A DNA stretch of 64,000 nt. Origin: Leucobacter celer subsp. astrifaciens. GTDB taxonomy: Bacteria > Actinomycetota > Actinomycetes > Actinomycetales > Microbacteriaceae. Below are positions 53,391 to 64,000 of this stretch, in pieces. Position numbers and translations under genes: made by a program. The first letter of the stretch is position 1. The number at the start of each line of letters is the position of its first letter. The DNA is taken from NCBI RefSeq assembly GCF_001273835.1, contig NZ_JHEI01000135.1, forward strand, positions 124,001-188,000, written 5' to 3'. The notes under the pieces were generated by a model. That model was not told where the DNA came from and ran no database searches. It saw nothing but the letters and a program-made list of their open reading frames with translations.

Positions 53391-53870
53391 ATGACGGAAC
53401 GCGTGATTCTCGAACCCGGACAGCCCGCACCCGAATTCTCGCTCCCGGATCAAGACGGCACCGTCCGCTCCCTCGCAGATTTCCGCGGTGAGAAGGTCGT
53501 GCTGTTCTTCATCCCGGAGGCCATGACCCCGGCATGCACGAAGGAGTCCTGCGAGTTCCAGGAGTCCTCCGCGCCGCTCGCCGCGGCAGGCTACCGGGTG
53601 CTCGGCATGTCACGCGACTCGGTGGAGCGTCTGCGCCGCTTCGCCGACCGCGATGGCCTCGAGTACCCGTTCCTCAGCGACCCCGATGCCGAGGTGCACC
53701 GGGCGTTCGGGGCCTACGGCACCAAGAACAGCTACGGCCGCATCATCGAGGGTGTGATCCGCTCGACCTTCGTCATCGACGGCGAGGGCCGGATCGAGCA
53801 CGCGCTCTACAACGTCAAGGCCACGGGCCACGTCGCGCGGGTGCGCAAGCTCCTCGGCGTCGATGTCTAA
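53391..53870 (+). CDS. bcp: Bcp-type thioredoxin-dependent peroxiredoxin
   Basis: The 159-residue peroxiredoxin has APEFSLPDQDGTVRSLADFRGEKVVLFFIPEAMTPACTKESCEFQ, with peroxidatic C49 and resolving C54 (the C-x4-C spacing of the PrxQ/Bcp group), and later STFVIDGEGRIEHALYNVKATGH. It reduces peroxides using thioredoxin. PEAMTPAC replaces the usual PKAxTPGC. The ATG at 53391 has TAGGCT exactly 6 nt upstream. Its last 4 bp overlap the convergent membrane-protein gene. Confidence 0.93.
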   Translation: MTERVILEPGQPAPEFSLPDQDGTVRSLADFRGEKVVLFFIPEAMTPACTKESCEFQESSAPLAAAGYRVLGMSRDSVERLRRFADRDGLEYPFLSDPDAEVHRAFGAYGTKNSYGRIIEGVIRSTFVIDGEGRIEHALYNVKATGHVARVRKLLGVDV

Positions 53871-54289
53871 CCGGCGACGACCGAGTCGTCCCCGGCCTGC
53901 GGGAGCTCCGGCCGGGCGAGCACCGCGGCGAGGAAGCCCAGCAGGGCGACCGCCACGAGCCCGAAGCCGAACCACCACGGGCCGATCGCCAGCTGCAGGC
54001 AGCCCGTGCCCGCTGCGAACAGCAGCACGTGGATGGTGAGGGCGGATCCCCGCACCCAGCTCACCCTGGCGCGCGCGGCGCCGACGAAGGTCACGATGAC
54101 CCAGGCGAGGGAGAGCGCCGCCATGGCCACCAGGCTCAGATTCTGCAGCGCCGCCGTGCTCGATCCGAGCGCTCCGAGCACCGTCACGATCAGCACCCAC
54201 ACCAGGAGCAGGCTCTCGAGCCCGAGCAGCGTGCGCAGCGCGGCCCACCCCGCTCGCGAGCGAGGATGATCGGAAGGTGACGAGGTCAT
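53867..54289 (-). CDS. Small integral membrane protein
   Basis: The 140-residue product has four hydrophobic segments: about residues 22-40, 48-68, 80-100 and 104-124. There is a short charged N-terminus and a tail PELPQAGDDSVVAG. No enzyme motif or family recognised. The ATG at 54289 has AGAGAG as a possible ribosome-binding site and removes an unneeded nine-residue extension. It faces whiB1 across an AT-rich gap. Confidence 0.7.
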   Translation of the reverse strand: MTSSPSDHPRSRAGWAALRTLLGLESLLLVWVLIVTVLGALGSSTAALQNLSLVAMAALSLAWVIVTFVGAARARVSWVRGSALTIHVLLFAAGTGCLQLAIGPWWFGFGLVAVALLGFLAAVLARPELPQAGDDSVVAG

Positions 54290-54487
54290 TGCGGCTCTCT
54301 TTCCAGACAATTGCAAATTAACTATTGATTTGCTTCTACATCCGTGAAACTATATATTCCGTCGAGTTTCGCGCACACCGACGTGAGCATTCTCAGCCAC
54401 GTTTCAGGTATATACGGCGCGAGATTCTAGGCTACCTTGCCTCCAAAGTATTTCGCGTGCGTGCGTTGCACTAGAGGAGGACAATTG
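54290..54487 (+). promoter_or_regulatory. AT-rich promoter region of whiB1
   Basis: Bases 54300-54370 are strikingly AT-rich for this genome (CAAATTAACTATTGATTTGC, AAACTATATATTCC). TAGGCT at 54428-54433 is the likely -10, giving a leader of about 45 nt. GAGGAGG at 54474-54480 is the Shine-Dalgarno sequence. The AT-rich block could bind nucleoid or WhiB-linked regulators. No CRP-type palindrome was confirmed. Confidence 0.6.
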
Positions 54488-54736
54488 ATGGATTGGCGCG
54501 AGAAGGCTGCATGCCTCACCGTGGACCCGGAGCTTTTCTTTCCGGTCGGGAACACCGGACCTGCCGTGGAGCAGATCGAGCGCGCCAAGTCGGTGTGCGC
54601 TCGCTGCACGGTGACGGAGATGTGCTTGCAGTACGCCATGGACACCGGCCAGGATTCGGGCGTGTGGGGCGGCCTCAGCGAGGACGAGCGCCGCGCGCTC
54701 AAGCGTCGCGCCGCTCGCGCCCGCCGCGCCAGCTGA
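54488..54736 (+). CDS. whiB1: WhiB1-like Fe-S transcriptional regulator
   Basis: The 82-residue protein has the four WhiB cysteines C9, C37, C40 and C46 (C-x27-C-x2-C-x5-C), the GVWGG turn and a basic C-terminal DNA-binding tail ([15 protein letters not shown]). Short length and the MDWREKAACL start are typical of WhiB1, an essential NO-sensitive [4Fe-4S] protein that binds region 4 of SigA. The ATG at 54488 has GAGGAGG 7 nt upstream. A strong terminator follows. Confidence 0.95.
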   Translation: MDWREKAACLTVDPELFFPVGNTGPAVEQIERAKSVCARCTVTEMCLQYAMDTGQDSGVWGGLSEDERRALKRRAARARRAS

Positions 54737-54750
54737 TCGCTCAGAGCGAG

Positions 54751-54790
54751 GAAAGGGCCCCGCACCGTTCTCACGGTGCGGGGCCCTTTC
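54751..54790 (+). terminator. Strong terminator after whiB1
   Basis: A perfect 18-bp stem (54751-54768 GAAAGGGCCCCGCACCGT with 54773-54790) with a 4-nt loop begins 14 bp after the whiB1 stop and ends CCCTTTC. The A-run and T-run on either arm mean it could work in both directions, but only whiB1 clearly reads into it. Confidence 0.93.
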
Positions 54791-54839
54791 GCATGTCAGC
54801 TGTCCGCCGCCGGTCGAGCGAGTTCAGCTCCCACGCCGG

Positions 54840-54900
54840 TTGAGCGAGCGCAGCGAGTCGAAACCCCCACTGCGGATTTCGACTCGCTGCGCTCGCTCAA
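54840..54900. repeat. GGTTGAGCGAG-family palindrome, intact copy
   Basis: Perfect 24-bp arms (54840-54863 and 54877-54900; arm starts TTGAGCGAGCGCAGCGAG) surround a 13-nt loop. It sits between the whiB1 terminator and the convergent argG end. Partial copies of the same words flank it (GGTCGAGCGAG at 54812, GCTCGATCAGC near 54917). It is the best-preserved member of the family found in hrpA and DUF488. Confidence 0.92.
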
Positions 54901-54949
54901 TCAGCGCTCGCCGCGCGCTCGATCAGCACTCACCCAATCAGCAGAGACG

Positions 54950-58435
<3,486 letters not shown>

Positions 58436-58522
58436 GGTTCTCGCTTTCGCTCGGGATTTTCTGCGGCTCAGTCTATGCCCGGCCACCGACATCGGGATCC
58501 GGCCCGGGATAATAGGAGGATC

Positions 58523-61500
58523 ATGTCTCAGCCCTCGGCGCCTCAGCCCCCAATGCACATCGTGTTCCCCGAGGATCTCCCGGTCTCGCAGATGCGGGAC
58601 GAGATCGCGACCGCGATCCGGGATCATCAGGTGGTGATCGTCGCGGGCGAGACCGGATCGGGCAAGACCACCCAGCTGCCCAAGATCGCGCTGGCGCTCG
58701 GCCGCGATCGCATCGCGCACACGCAGCCGCGCCGCATCGCCGCGCGCACGATCGCGGAGCGCATCGCGGAGGAGCTGGGCTCGGAGCTCGGCGGGCTCGT
58801 CGGATACCAGGTCCGCTTCACCGACAAGGTGTCGGCCGACACGCGGATCCGGCTCATGACCGACGGGATCCTGCTCAACGCGATCCACCGCGATCGCAAT
58901 CTCTCGGCGTACGACACGATCATCATCGACGAGGCGCACGAGCGCAGTCTCAACATCGACTTCCTGCTCGGATACCTCAAGACGCTCCTGCCCCGGCGCC
59001 CCGACCTCAAGGTGATCGTCACCTCGGCGACGATCGATCCCGAGTCGTTCGCCGCCCACTTCGCCGACCCGCGCACGAAGCAGCCGGCGCCCGTCATCGA
59101 GGTCTCGGGCCGCACCTACCCGGTCGAGATCCGCTACCGGCCGCTGGTGGAGAAGAGCGAACGGCCCGATCCCAAGGGCGGACCCCCCAAGGTCACCACC
59201 GTCGAGCGCGACCTCTTCGACGCCATCGGCGAGGCGGTCGACGAGCTCGGGCGCGAGGCTCCCGGCGATGTGCTGGTGTTCCTGAGCGGCGAGGCCGAGA
59301 TCCGCGACGCGTCGGACGCACTGCGCGGGCGGGCCGGGCAGAACCGTGCCAGACCGGTCGAGATCCTGCCCCTCTACGGCCGCCTCAGCGCCGCCGAGCA
59401 GCACCGGGTGTTCGAGCGTTCGAAGACGGCCGGTGCGCGCCGCATCGTGCTCGCCACGAACGTCGCCGAGACCTCGCTCACCGTGCCGGGGATCCGCTAC
59501 GTCGTCGATGCCGGCACCGCGCGCATCTCCCGCTACTCGGCCCGCAGCAAGGTGCAGCGTCTGCCCATCGAGGCCGTCTCCCAGGCGAGCGCCAATCAGC
59601 GCTCCGGCCGCTCGGGTCGCACGAGCCCCGGCATCGCGATCCGCCTCTACTCGCAGGAGGACTTCGAGTCGCGCCCCGAGTTCACCGAGCCCGAGATCCG
59701 GCGCACCGGCCTCGCATCGGTCATCCTGCAGATGCTCGCGCTGGGCCTCGGCGATATCGCCCGCTTCCCCTTCCTCACTCCCCCGGATCAGCGCGGGATC
59801 GCCGACGGGCTGGGGCTCCTCGCGGAGCTGGGGGCGGTTTCGGCCTCGCCGGTTGAGCGAGCGAAGCGAGTCGAAGCCAGGGCGTCCGATCCGGGTTTCG
59901 ACTCGCAGGCTCGCTCAACCGGCCGCAGGGAGCGCTCCGGATCCGGCCCCGCGCACCGCATCACGAAGATCGGCCGCGAGCTCTCCCGTCTGCCCATCGA
60001 GCCCCGTTTCGCCCGCATGGTCGTGGAGGCGCGTCGACTCGACGTCGTGCCGGAGGTGCTGGCGATCGTCGCGGGCCTCACGATCCAGGACGTGCGCGAG
60101 CGCCCGCAGGCCGAGCGCGGTCGGGCGGATGAGTCGCACGCGCGCTTCGCGGATCCGCAGGGCGATCTGATGACGCTGCTGAACCTCTGGAACTACCTGC
60201 AGGAGCAGCAGGACGCGCTCTCCTCGAGCGCCTTCAGGCGGCTGTGCAAGTCGGAGTACCTCAACTTCCTGCGCGTGCGCGAGTGGATGGATCTGTACCG
60301 GCAGCTCGCCCGTATCGCCGGCGTGAAGGTCAACCGCCGAGTAGATTCTGCGACTGCGCGCAGAATGACGGAGAACGCACCCCGTCATCCTGCGCGCAGC
60401 GAAGCGGAGTCGCAGGATCCATCGGGCGACGCCGGCTCCGGATCGGGCGACGCGATCCACCGCTCGATCCTCGCCGGCCTGCTCTCGCAGCTCGGAGTGC
60501 GCGACGACCGGCAGGATCGCAGCGCGCCGGGTCGGGCCCGGAGCGCCCCGGGCGCGGCCCGGCGCAAGCCCGCCCAGGAGTACGTCGGATCCCGCGGCAC
60601 GCGCTTCGTGCTCTATCCGGGCTCGGTGCTCGCGAAGAAGCCGCCCGAGGTGGTGATGAGCATCGAGCTCGTCGAGACCTCCCGGCTCTTCGCCCGATCG
60701 AACGCCGTGGTCGATCCTGCCTGGGCCGAGGAACTCGCCGGCCCGCTCGCGAAGCGGCAGATCAGCGAGCCGCACTGGGAGAAGAAGCAGGGAGCCGCCG
60801 TCGCGTACGAGCGCGTCACGCTCTACGGAGTGCCGATCGTGGATCGGCGCCGCGTGCAGCTGGCCCGCTTCGACGCGGCGCACGCGCGCGAACTGTTCAT
60901 CCGACACGCGCTGGTGGACGGCGAGTGGGACTCGCCGCAGGCCTTCGACCGGGCGAACCGGCAGCTGCGCCGGGAACTCGAACAGCTCGAGGAGCGCACC
61001 CGCCGCCGCGACATCGTCGGCGACGACGAGGCCGTCTTCGAGTTCTACGACACCAGGATCCCCGAACACGTGACGAACACGCGCGACTTCGAGGGCTGGT
61101 GGAAGCAGGCGCAGCAGAAGCAGCCGAAGCTCCTCACGATGCGCCGCGAGGATCTGCTCGAGGACGAGGCGGAGGAGGTCGACGAGAGCGAGTTCCCGCG
61201 GCAGTGGCGGCACGGCGACCAGACGCTGCGCCTGCGCTATCGATTCGACCCGACCGCCGAGGACGACGGGGTCACCGTCAACGTGCCGCTGCCGCTGCTC
61301 CCCCGGCTCGAGAGCTCGGACTTCGAGCGGCTCGTGCCCGGCCTGCGGCAGGAGCTCGTGACAGCGCTCATCAAGACCCTGCCGAAGGCGATCCGCAAGC
61401 ACGTCGTACCCGCGGCCGACTGGGCGCGCACGCTGCTCGAGACCGTGGAGCCGCAGCCGGATGCGCCCGTAGCCGCGGGCGCCCCCGCCCCGGCCCTCAC

Positions 61501-62620
61501 GCAGCTCCTCGCCGACGAGATCCGCCGCCGCACGAGCGTGCCGGTCGCACCCGGCGATTTCGACCCGTCGCGACTGCCCGCGCACCTCACGCCCACCTTC
61601 CGCGTGGTCGACGGGCGCGGGCGCACCGTCGGTGCGGGCAAGGACCTGGAGCAGCTGCAGGCGGCCCACAGGGATCGCGCCACGCAGGGCGTCGCGAAGG
61701 TGGCGGCCGCGGCGCTGCCGAAGAGCGAGCTGGAGCGCACGGGCGCGACGGGCTGGGAGTTCGGCGAGCTGCCCCGGCACGTCGATACCGCCTACGCGAA
61801 GGGCCGCGGGGCCGCGGGCGCCGGCGTGGTGCGCGCGTACCCGGCGATCGTCGATCGACGCACGAGTGTCGACCTGGTGCTGGTGGCGGACGAGGCCGAG
61901 CAGGCGCGCCTGTCGCGGCGCGGGATCCGCCGCCTGCTGACACTGAGTTCGCCGTCGCCCGCGAGCTACGTGCGCGAGCACCTCTCCAACCAGGAGAAGC
62001 TGCTGCTCGGCGCCGGGCCGTATCGCACGCTCGACGCCGCCGTCGCCGACGTGTCGCTCGCCGTCGCCGACCTGGCGATCCGCCGCCACGCGCCCGACGG
62101 GCTGGTCTGGAGCCCCGCGGTCTTCGGCGCGATCGCAGACGACTACGCGCGATCCCTCATCGATGACATCTACGCCGCGATCGCGCTCGCCGCCCGCGTG
62201 CTCGACGGCGCGCGCCTCGCCCGCAAGGCGATCGACGGGGCGAAGTCGATCCAGGTGCTCGGCCAGGTCGCGGGCGCGGCGGCGCAGGTCGACGGGCTGG
62301 TCTACGATCAGTTCGTCTCGCGCACGGGTCTCGCCCGGCTCGCGCGGCTGCCCGTCTACCTCGAAGCCGTGCAGCTGCGGATGCGGGGCCTCACCGAGAA
62401 TCCCGGGCGGGACCGGGCCTGGCAGAACGATGTGGACCGGGCGCTCGCCCTCTTCGAGCAGGCCGGCGGAGCGATCCCGCTGCCACAGGACGCCCCGGAG
62501 CATCTCGTACGAGCCCGCTGGCTCATCGAGGAGCTGCGCGTGAGTCTCTTCGCGCAGCAGTTGCGCACCGCCGAGCCCGTGTCGCTGCAGCGCATCCAGA
62601 AAGCGCTGCGGGAAGGGTAG
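58523..62620 (+). CDS. hrpA: ATP-dependent RNA helicase HrpA with repeat insertions
   Basis: The 1365-residue DEAH helicase has GETGSGKTTQLPKIAL, TQPRRIAART, IIDEAHERSLN, VTSATID, TNVAETSLTVPGIRYVVD and QRSGRSGRTSPGIAIRLY. The ratchet/OB region and the long C-terminal DUF3418 part typical of HrpA follow. HrpA rescues stalled ribosomes in E. coli. Two short palindromic elements interrupt it in frame: 59849-59922 (about 25 residues before ITKIGRELSRLPIEPRFARM) and 60344-60420 (before DAIHRSILAGLLSQLG). The ATG at 58523 has AGGAGG nearby. The open frame continues upstream to 57374 without support. Confidence 0.95.
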   Translation: MSQPSAPQPPMHIVFPEDLPVSQMRDEIATAIRDHQVVIVAGETGSGKTTQLPKIALALGRDRIAHTQPRRIAARTIAERIAEELGSELGGLVGYQVRFTDKVSADTRIRLMTDGILLNAIHRDRNLSAYDTIIIDEAHERSLNIDFLLGYLKTLLPRRPDLKVIVTSATIDPESFAAHFADPRTKQPAPVIEVSGRTYPVEIRYRPLVEKSERPDPKGGPPKVTTVERDLFDAIGEAVDELGREAPGDVLVFLSGEAEIRDASDALRGRAGQNRARPVEILPLYGRLSAAEQHRVFERSKTAGARRIVLATNVAETSLTVPGIRYVVDAGTARISRYSARSKVQRLPIEAVSQASANQRSGRSGRTSPGIAIRLYSQEDFESRPEFTEPEIRRTGLASVILQMLALGLGDIARFPFLTPPDQRGIADGLGLLAELGAVSASPVERAKRVEARASDPGFDSQARSTGRRERSGSGPAHRITKIGRELSRLPIEPRFARMVVEARRLDVVPEVLAIVAGLTIQDVRERPQAERGRADESHARFADPQGDLMTLLNLWNYLQEQQDALSSSAFRRLCKSEYLNFLRVREWMDLYRQLARIAGVKVNRRVDSATARRMTENAPRHPARSEAESQDPSGDAGSGSGDAIHRSILAGLLSQLGVRDDRQDRSAPGRARSAPGAARRKPAQEYVGSRGTRFVLYPGSVLAKKPPEVVMSIELVETSRLFARSNAVVDPAWAEELAGPLAKRQISEPHWEKKQGAAVAYERVTLYGVPIVDRRRVQLARFDAAHARELFIRHALVDGEWDSPQAFDRANRQLRRELEQLEERTRRRDIVGDDEAVFEFYDTRIPEHVTNTRDFEGWWKQAQQKQPKLLTMRREDLLEDEAEEVDESEFPRQWRHGDQTLRLRYRFDPTAEDDGVTVNVPLPLLPRLESSDFERLVPGLRQELVTALIKTLPKAIRKHVVPAADWARTLLETVEPQPDAPVAAGAPAPALTQLLADEIRRRTSVPVAPGDFDPSRLPAHLTPTFRVVDGRGRTVGAGKDLEQLQAAHRDRATQGVAKVAAAALPKSELERTGATGWEFGELPRHVDTAYAKGRGAAGAGVVRAYPAIVDRRTSVDLVLVADEAEQARLSRRGIRRLLTLSSPSPASYVREHLSNQEKLLLGAGPYRTLDAAVADVSLAVADLAIRRHAPDGLVWSPAVFGAIADDYARSLIDDIYAAIALAARVLDGARLARKAIDGAKSIQVLGQVAGAAAQVDGLVYDQFVSRTGLARLARLPVYLEAVQLRMRGLTENPGRDRAWQNDVDRALALFEQAGGAIPLPQDAPEHLVRARWLIEELRVSLFAQQLRTAEPVSLQRIQKALREG
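59849..59922. repeat. GGTTGAGCGAG-family palindrome inserted in hrpA
   Basis: The ends CCGGTTGAGCGAG and CTCGCTCAACCGG (13 bp, exact) and the inner CGAGTCGAA/TTCGACTCG form a 74-bp imperfect palindrome within the hrpA coding region. The helicase frame stays open through it and adds SPVERAKRVEARASDPGFD and following residues between two conserved helicase segments. Confidence 0.9.
60344..60420. repeat. GTCATCCTGCG-family double element inserted in hrpA
   Basis: The stretch GATTCTGCGACT...CAGAATGACGG (60344-60371) and the opposite-strand relative CGTCATCCTGCGCGCAGCG...GTCGCAGGATCC (60382-60420) form two inverted copies of one element, the first shortened by about 10 bp. hrpA reads through both without a stop. 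The same words occur at 26686-26722. Confidence 0.88.
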
Positions 62621-62633
62621 CCTTCGTCGCCGA

Positions 62634-62690
62634 TCGAGCTTGTCGAAATCACGCCGCACCCAGCGGATCCTGGTTTCGACAGGCCCAACC
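62634..62690. repeat. Degenerate GAGCTTGTCGAAAC / GTTTCGACAGG palindrome
   Basis: TCGAGCTTGTCGAAATC (62634-62650) and GGTTTCGACAGGCCCAACC (62672-62690) pair imperfectly, immediately after the hrpA stop and before the convergent end of the next gene. It shares the GTCGAAA/TTTCGAC core with the GGTTGAGCGAG family but has a different outer arm. It may also serve as a terminator. Confidence 0.7.
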
Positions 62691-62701
62691 GACGGATCAG
62701 C

Positions 62702-63886
62702 TCAGCGCCCGGTCGCCCACCCGGGATCGACGGCGATCGCCGTCACCCGGAGGTCGCGCCGGGGGAAGTCGATGTCGTCGATCTCGATCTCGAGGCGCCG
62801 CTCGCCCGTCGCCGCGTCGACGCTGAAGATCGCCAGCCCATCGAGCCGATCGTACGAGCGACCCTTGGAGCGCTTCACCCATTCCTCGTCCACGGCGACG
62901 CCGTATAGGCGGCCCGCCTCGGGCGCGAGCAGCCCCTCGTCCGTCCCCACTACCGGGTAGTAGTCGCCGATGCGCCCGCCGAGCTCGACGACCGGCCCGG
63001 CCTCCACCACCGGCAGCTCGCCCTCCGCGCGCGGATCCCGACCCCCCGAAGCGGGCGGCCGCACCGACCACAGCTGCTGGTCCACGGCCCAGTAGAGCCG
63101 CCCCTCGCGCGCGAACAGCGAGCTCGATCGCCAGCCGCGCACGACCTCCGGATAGCGCACCTCGAAGGCGCCGACGCCGTCCGTCGCGCGATCCCACACC
63201 CGCAGCGCCTGCCGCGACGCTCCGCGGTCCGATATCTCGCTCAGCCCGTAGGCGCGGCCGGCGTCGCATGCGAGGCTCTCGATCCCATCGAACATTCCGA
63301 GCCCGTCGAAGTCCCGGGTGGACGGGGTCACCGTCTGCACCGCGGATTCACGCACCGCGACGACCTCACCGCCGCAGGCCGCCCACTCCGGGTTCACGTA
63401 TCCGATGTCGACCAGCGACGACTCACCGGAGGCGGCATCCACGAAGACCGCCTCCTGGCCCTCTGCCGAGCCGTTCAGCACGGTGAAGCCCGAGTCCGTC
63501 ACGAGACGCTCCCGCTCGCTGCGCGCCTCCTTGGAAGCGGGCAGCGGCATCTCTACGAGCCCGCTCTCGCCCAGCAGATATTCGTGGCCCCGGTCCCCCG
63601 TGCTCAGCCCCGCCTCCGACCAGGCGATTCGCGAGTGCTCGAAGCCGCGCTCCTCGACTCGCGCCGAGCGCGTCTGGCCGGCCTCGTTCACGAGCACCAG
63701 ATACGGCGTGTCCCGGGCCTCGAGCCGCAGAGCCACGACCGCGTCCTCGATCCCGAACGACTCTGAGATCGGTGGCGCCTCGACGTATCTCATGAGCGGC
63801 GGCAGGCCGAAGATCGCCCCCAGCACGACCACGACCACGACCCAGCCGAGCCAGACCGGCATTCGCCGCTTCCGCGGCTCCCCCAT
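62702..63886 (-). CDS. Membrane-anchored extracytoplasmic protein, beta-propeller-like
   Basis: The 394-residue product has one N-terminal transmembrane helix (VWLGWVVVVVVLGAIFGLP) after a basic start MGEPRKRRMP, so the rest is probably outside the membrane. That part is rich in short beta-strand-like segments repeating at about 40-60 residues (YLVLVNEAGQTRSA, VTDSGFTVLNGSAEGQEAVFVDAASGE, LYWAVDQQLWSV, LAIFSVDAATGERRLEI), compatible with a propeller. No named family recognised. It starts 12 bp after the stop of the truncated upstream gene and is probably cotranscribed. Confidence 0.72.
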   Translation of the reverse strand: MGEPRKRRMPVWLGWVVVVVVLGAIFGLPPLMRYVEAPPISESFGIEDAVVALRLEARDTPYLVLVNEAGQTRSARVEERGFEHSRIAWSEAGLSTGDRGHEYLLGESGLVEMPLPASKEARSERERLVTDSGFTVLNGSAEGQEAVFVDAASGESSLVDIGYVNPEWAACGGEVVAVRESAVQTVTPSTRDFDGLGMFDGIESLACDAGRAYGLSEISDRGASRQALRVWDRATDGVGAFEVRYPEVVRGWRSSSLFAREGRLYWAVDQQLWSVRPPASGGRDPRAEGELPVVEAGPVVELGGRIGDYYPVVGTDEGLLAPEAGRLYGVAVDEEWVKRSKGRSYDRLDGLAIFSVDAATGERRLEIEIDDIDFPRRDLRVTAIAVDPGWATGR

Positions 63887-63898
63887 CCCGGCGCCCCG

Positions 63899-64000
63899 CT
63901 ACTGCACGGAGGCGGTGAGGATCTGGCGCGCCTGATGCACGAGCTCCGGCTCGGTCACCAGGTCGTAGCGGCTCGCCACCATCTGCATGACCGACGAGAA
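63899..64000 (-). CDS. C-terminal fragment of an unidentified protein (truncated by window end)
   Basis: The minus-strand frame from the window edge reads SSVMQMVASRYDLVTEPEL and on to ILTASVQ before a TAG at 63901-63899. Only about 33 residues are visible and no family can be named. The 12-bp gap to the next gene suggests an operon. Confidence 0.55.
   Translation of the reverse strand, partial: FSSVMQMVASRYDLVTEPELVHQARQILTASVQ

Noticed and set aside
60344-60420. Repeated, evenly spaced palindromes in hrpA as a possible CRISPR array
   Set aside because: Only two copies, in opposite orientation, within a coding sequence and with a 10-bp gap; no cas genes.
59915-62659. Very long minus-strand open frame opposite hrpA (about 914 codons)
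   Set aside because: It is a GC-driven shadow of hrpA: Arg/Ala/Gly/His-rich, no domain, and hrpA has unmistakable motifs on the other strand. The same applies to long frames opposite adnB, DUF885, the decarboxylase, argG and the SAHase-like gene.

Overview
The window is 64 kb of very GC-rich, densely packed chromosome from an actinobacterium, most likely a member of the Microbacteriaceae (Leucobacter-like). The evidence is an AdnAB-type helicase-nuclease pair, WhiB1, the SigR/RsrA mycothiol-stress sigma switch, DUF3107 and DUF3097 proteins, CoaBC with the actinobacterial PAMHTEMW motif, a ferritin-like gene beside a DEAD-box helicase, and heavy GTG/TTG and leaderless start usage. No phage, integrase, transposase, CRISPR array, rRNA or tRNA was seen. 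Most of the window is ordinary chromosomal backbone.

Layout. 1-9 kb: end of an unidentified gene, a glycerophosphodiesterase, adnB and adnA, DUF3107. 9-17 kb: membrane protein, coaBC, rlmC, ferritin-like protein, DEAD helicase, PHP phosphoesterase, Xaa-Pro aminopeptidase. 17-25 kb: a trans-sulfuration PLP enzyme opposite an Lrp/AsnC regulator, a secreted protein, YchJ-like and DUF885 proteins, and an Orn/Lys/Arg-type decarboxylase opposite a LysR regulator. 25-33 kb: DHA2 exporter, a three-gene polar amino acid ABC transporter, then a lipoprotein, an adenosylhomocysteinase-like enzyme and a nucleoside-deaminase-like amidohydrolase. 33-40 kb: paired SMR (Gdx-type) exporters behind a candidate guanidine-III riboswitch, a DtxR regulator, a DUF488 gene broken by a small inversion, the pdxR/pdxST vitamin B6 locus and an orphan DNA methyltransferase. 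40-49 kb: enoyl-CoA hydratase family enzyme, MFS exporter, DUF3097, arginase-family protein, a peptide-type solute-binding protein and small enzymes. 49-58 kb: rsrA/sigR, aroA-rsgA, bcp, whiB1, argG, mdh and an aldo/keto reductase. 58-64 kb: a long hrpA, an unknown membrane-anchored protein and the end of another gene.

Three features stand out. First, several families of short palindromic repeats are scattered between genes and also inside genes. Two sit in frame within hrpA, and one family appears to have inverted 88 bp of a DUF488 gene, so that its conserved C-terminus now reads from the opposite strand. Second, the leader of the SMR pair carries a guanidine-III-like motif that overlaps a hairpin covering the ribosome-binding site. 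Third, at least 16 genes have a TAnnnT box 5-7 nt before the start codon, the arrangement expected of leaderless transcripts. In-frame tandem repeats lengthen aroA, adnA and the adenosylhomocysteinase-like gene, and a 13-unit pentanucleotide tract precedes mdh.
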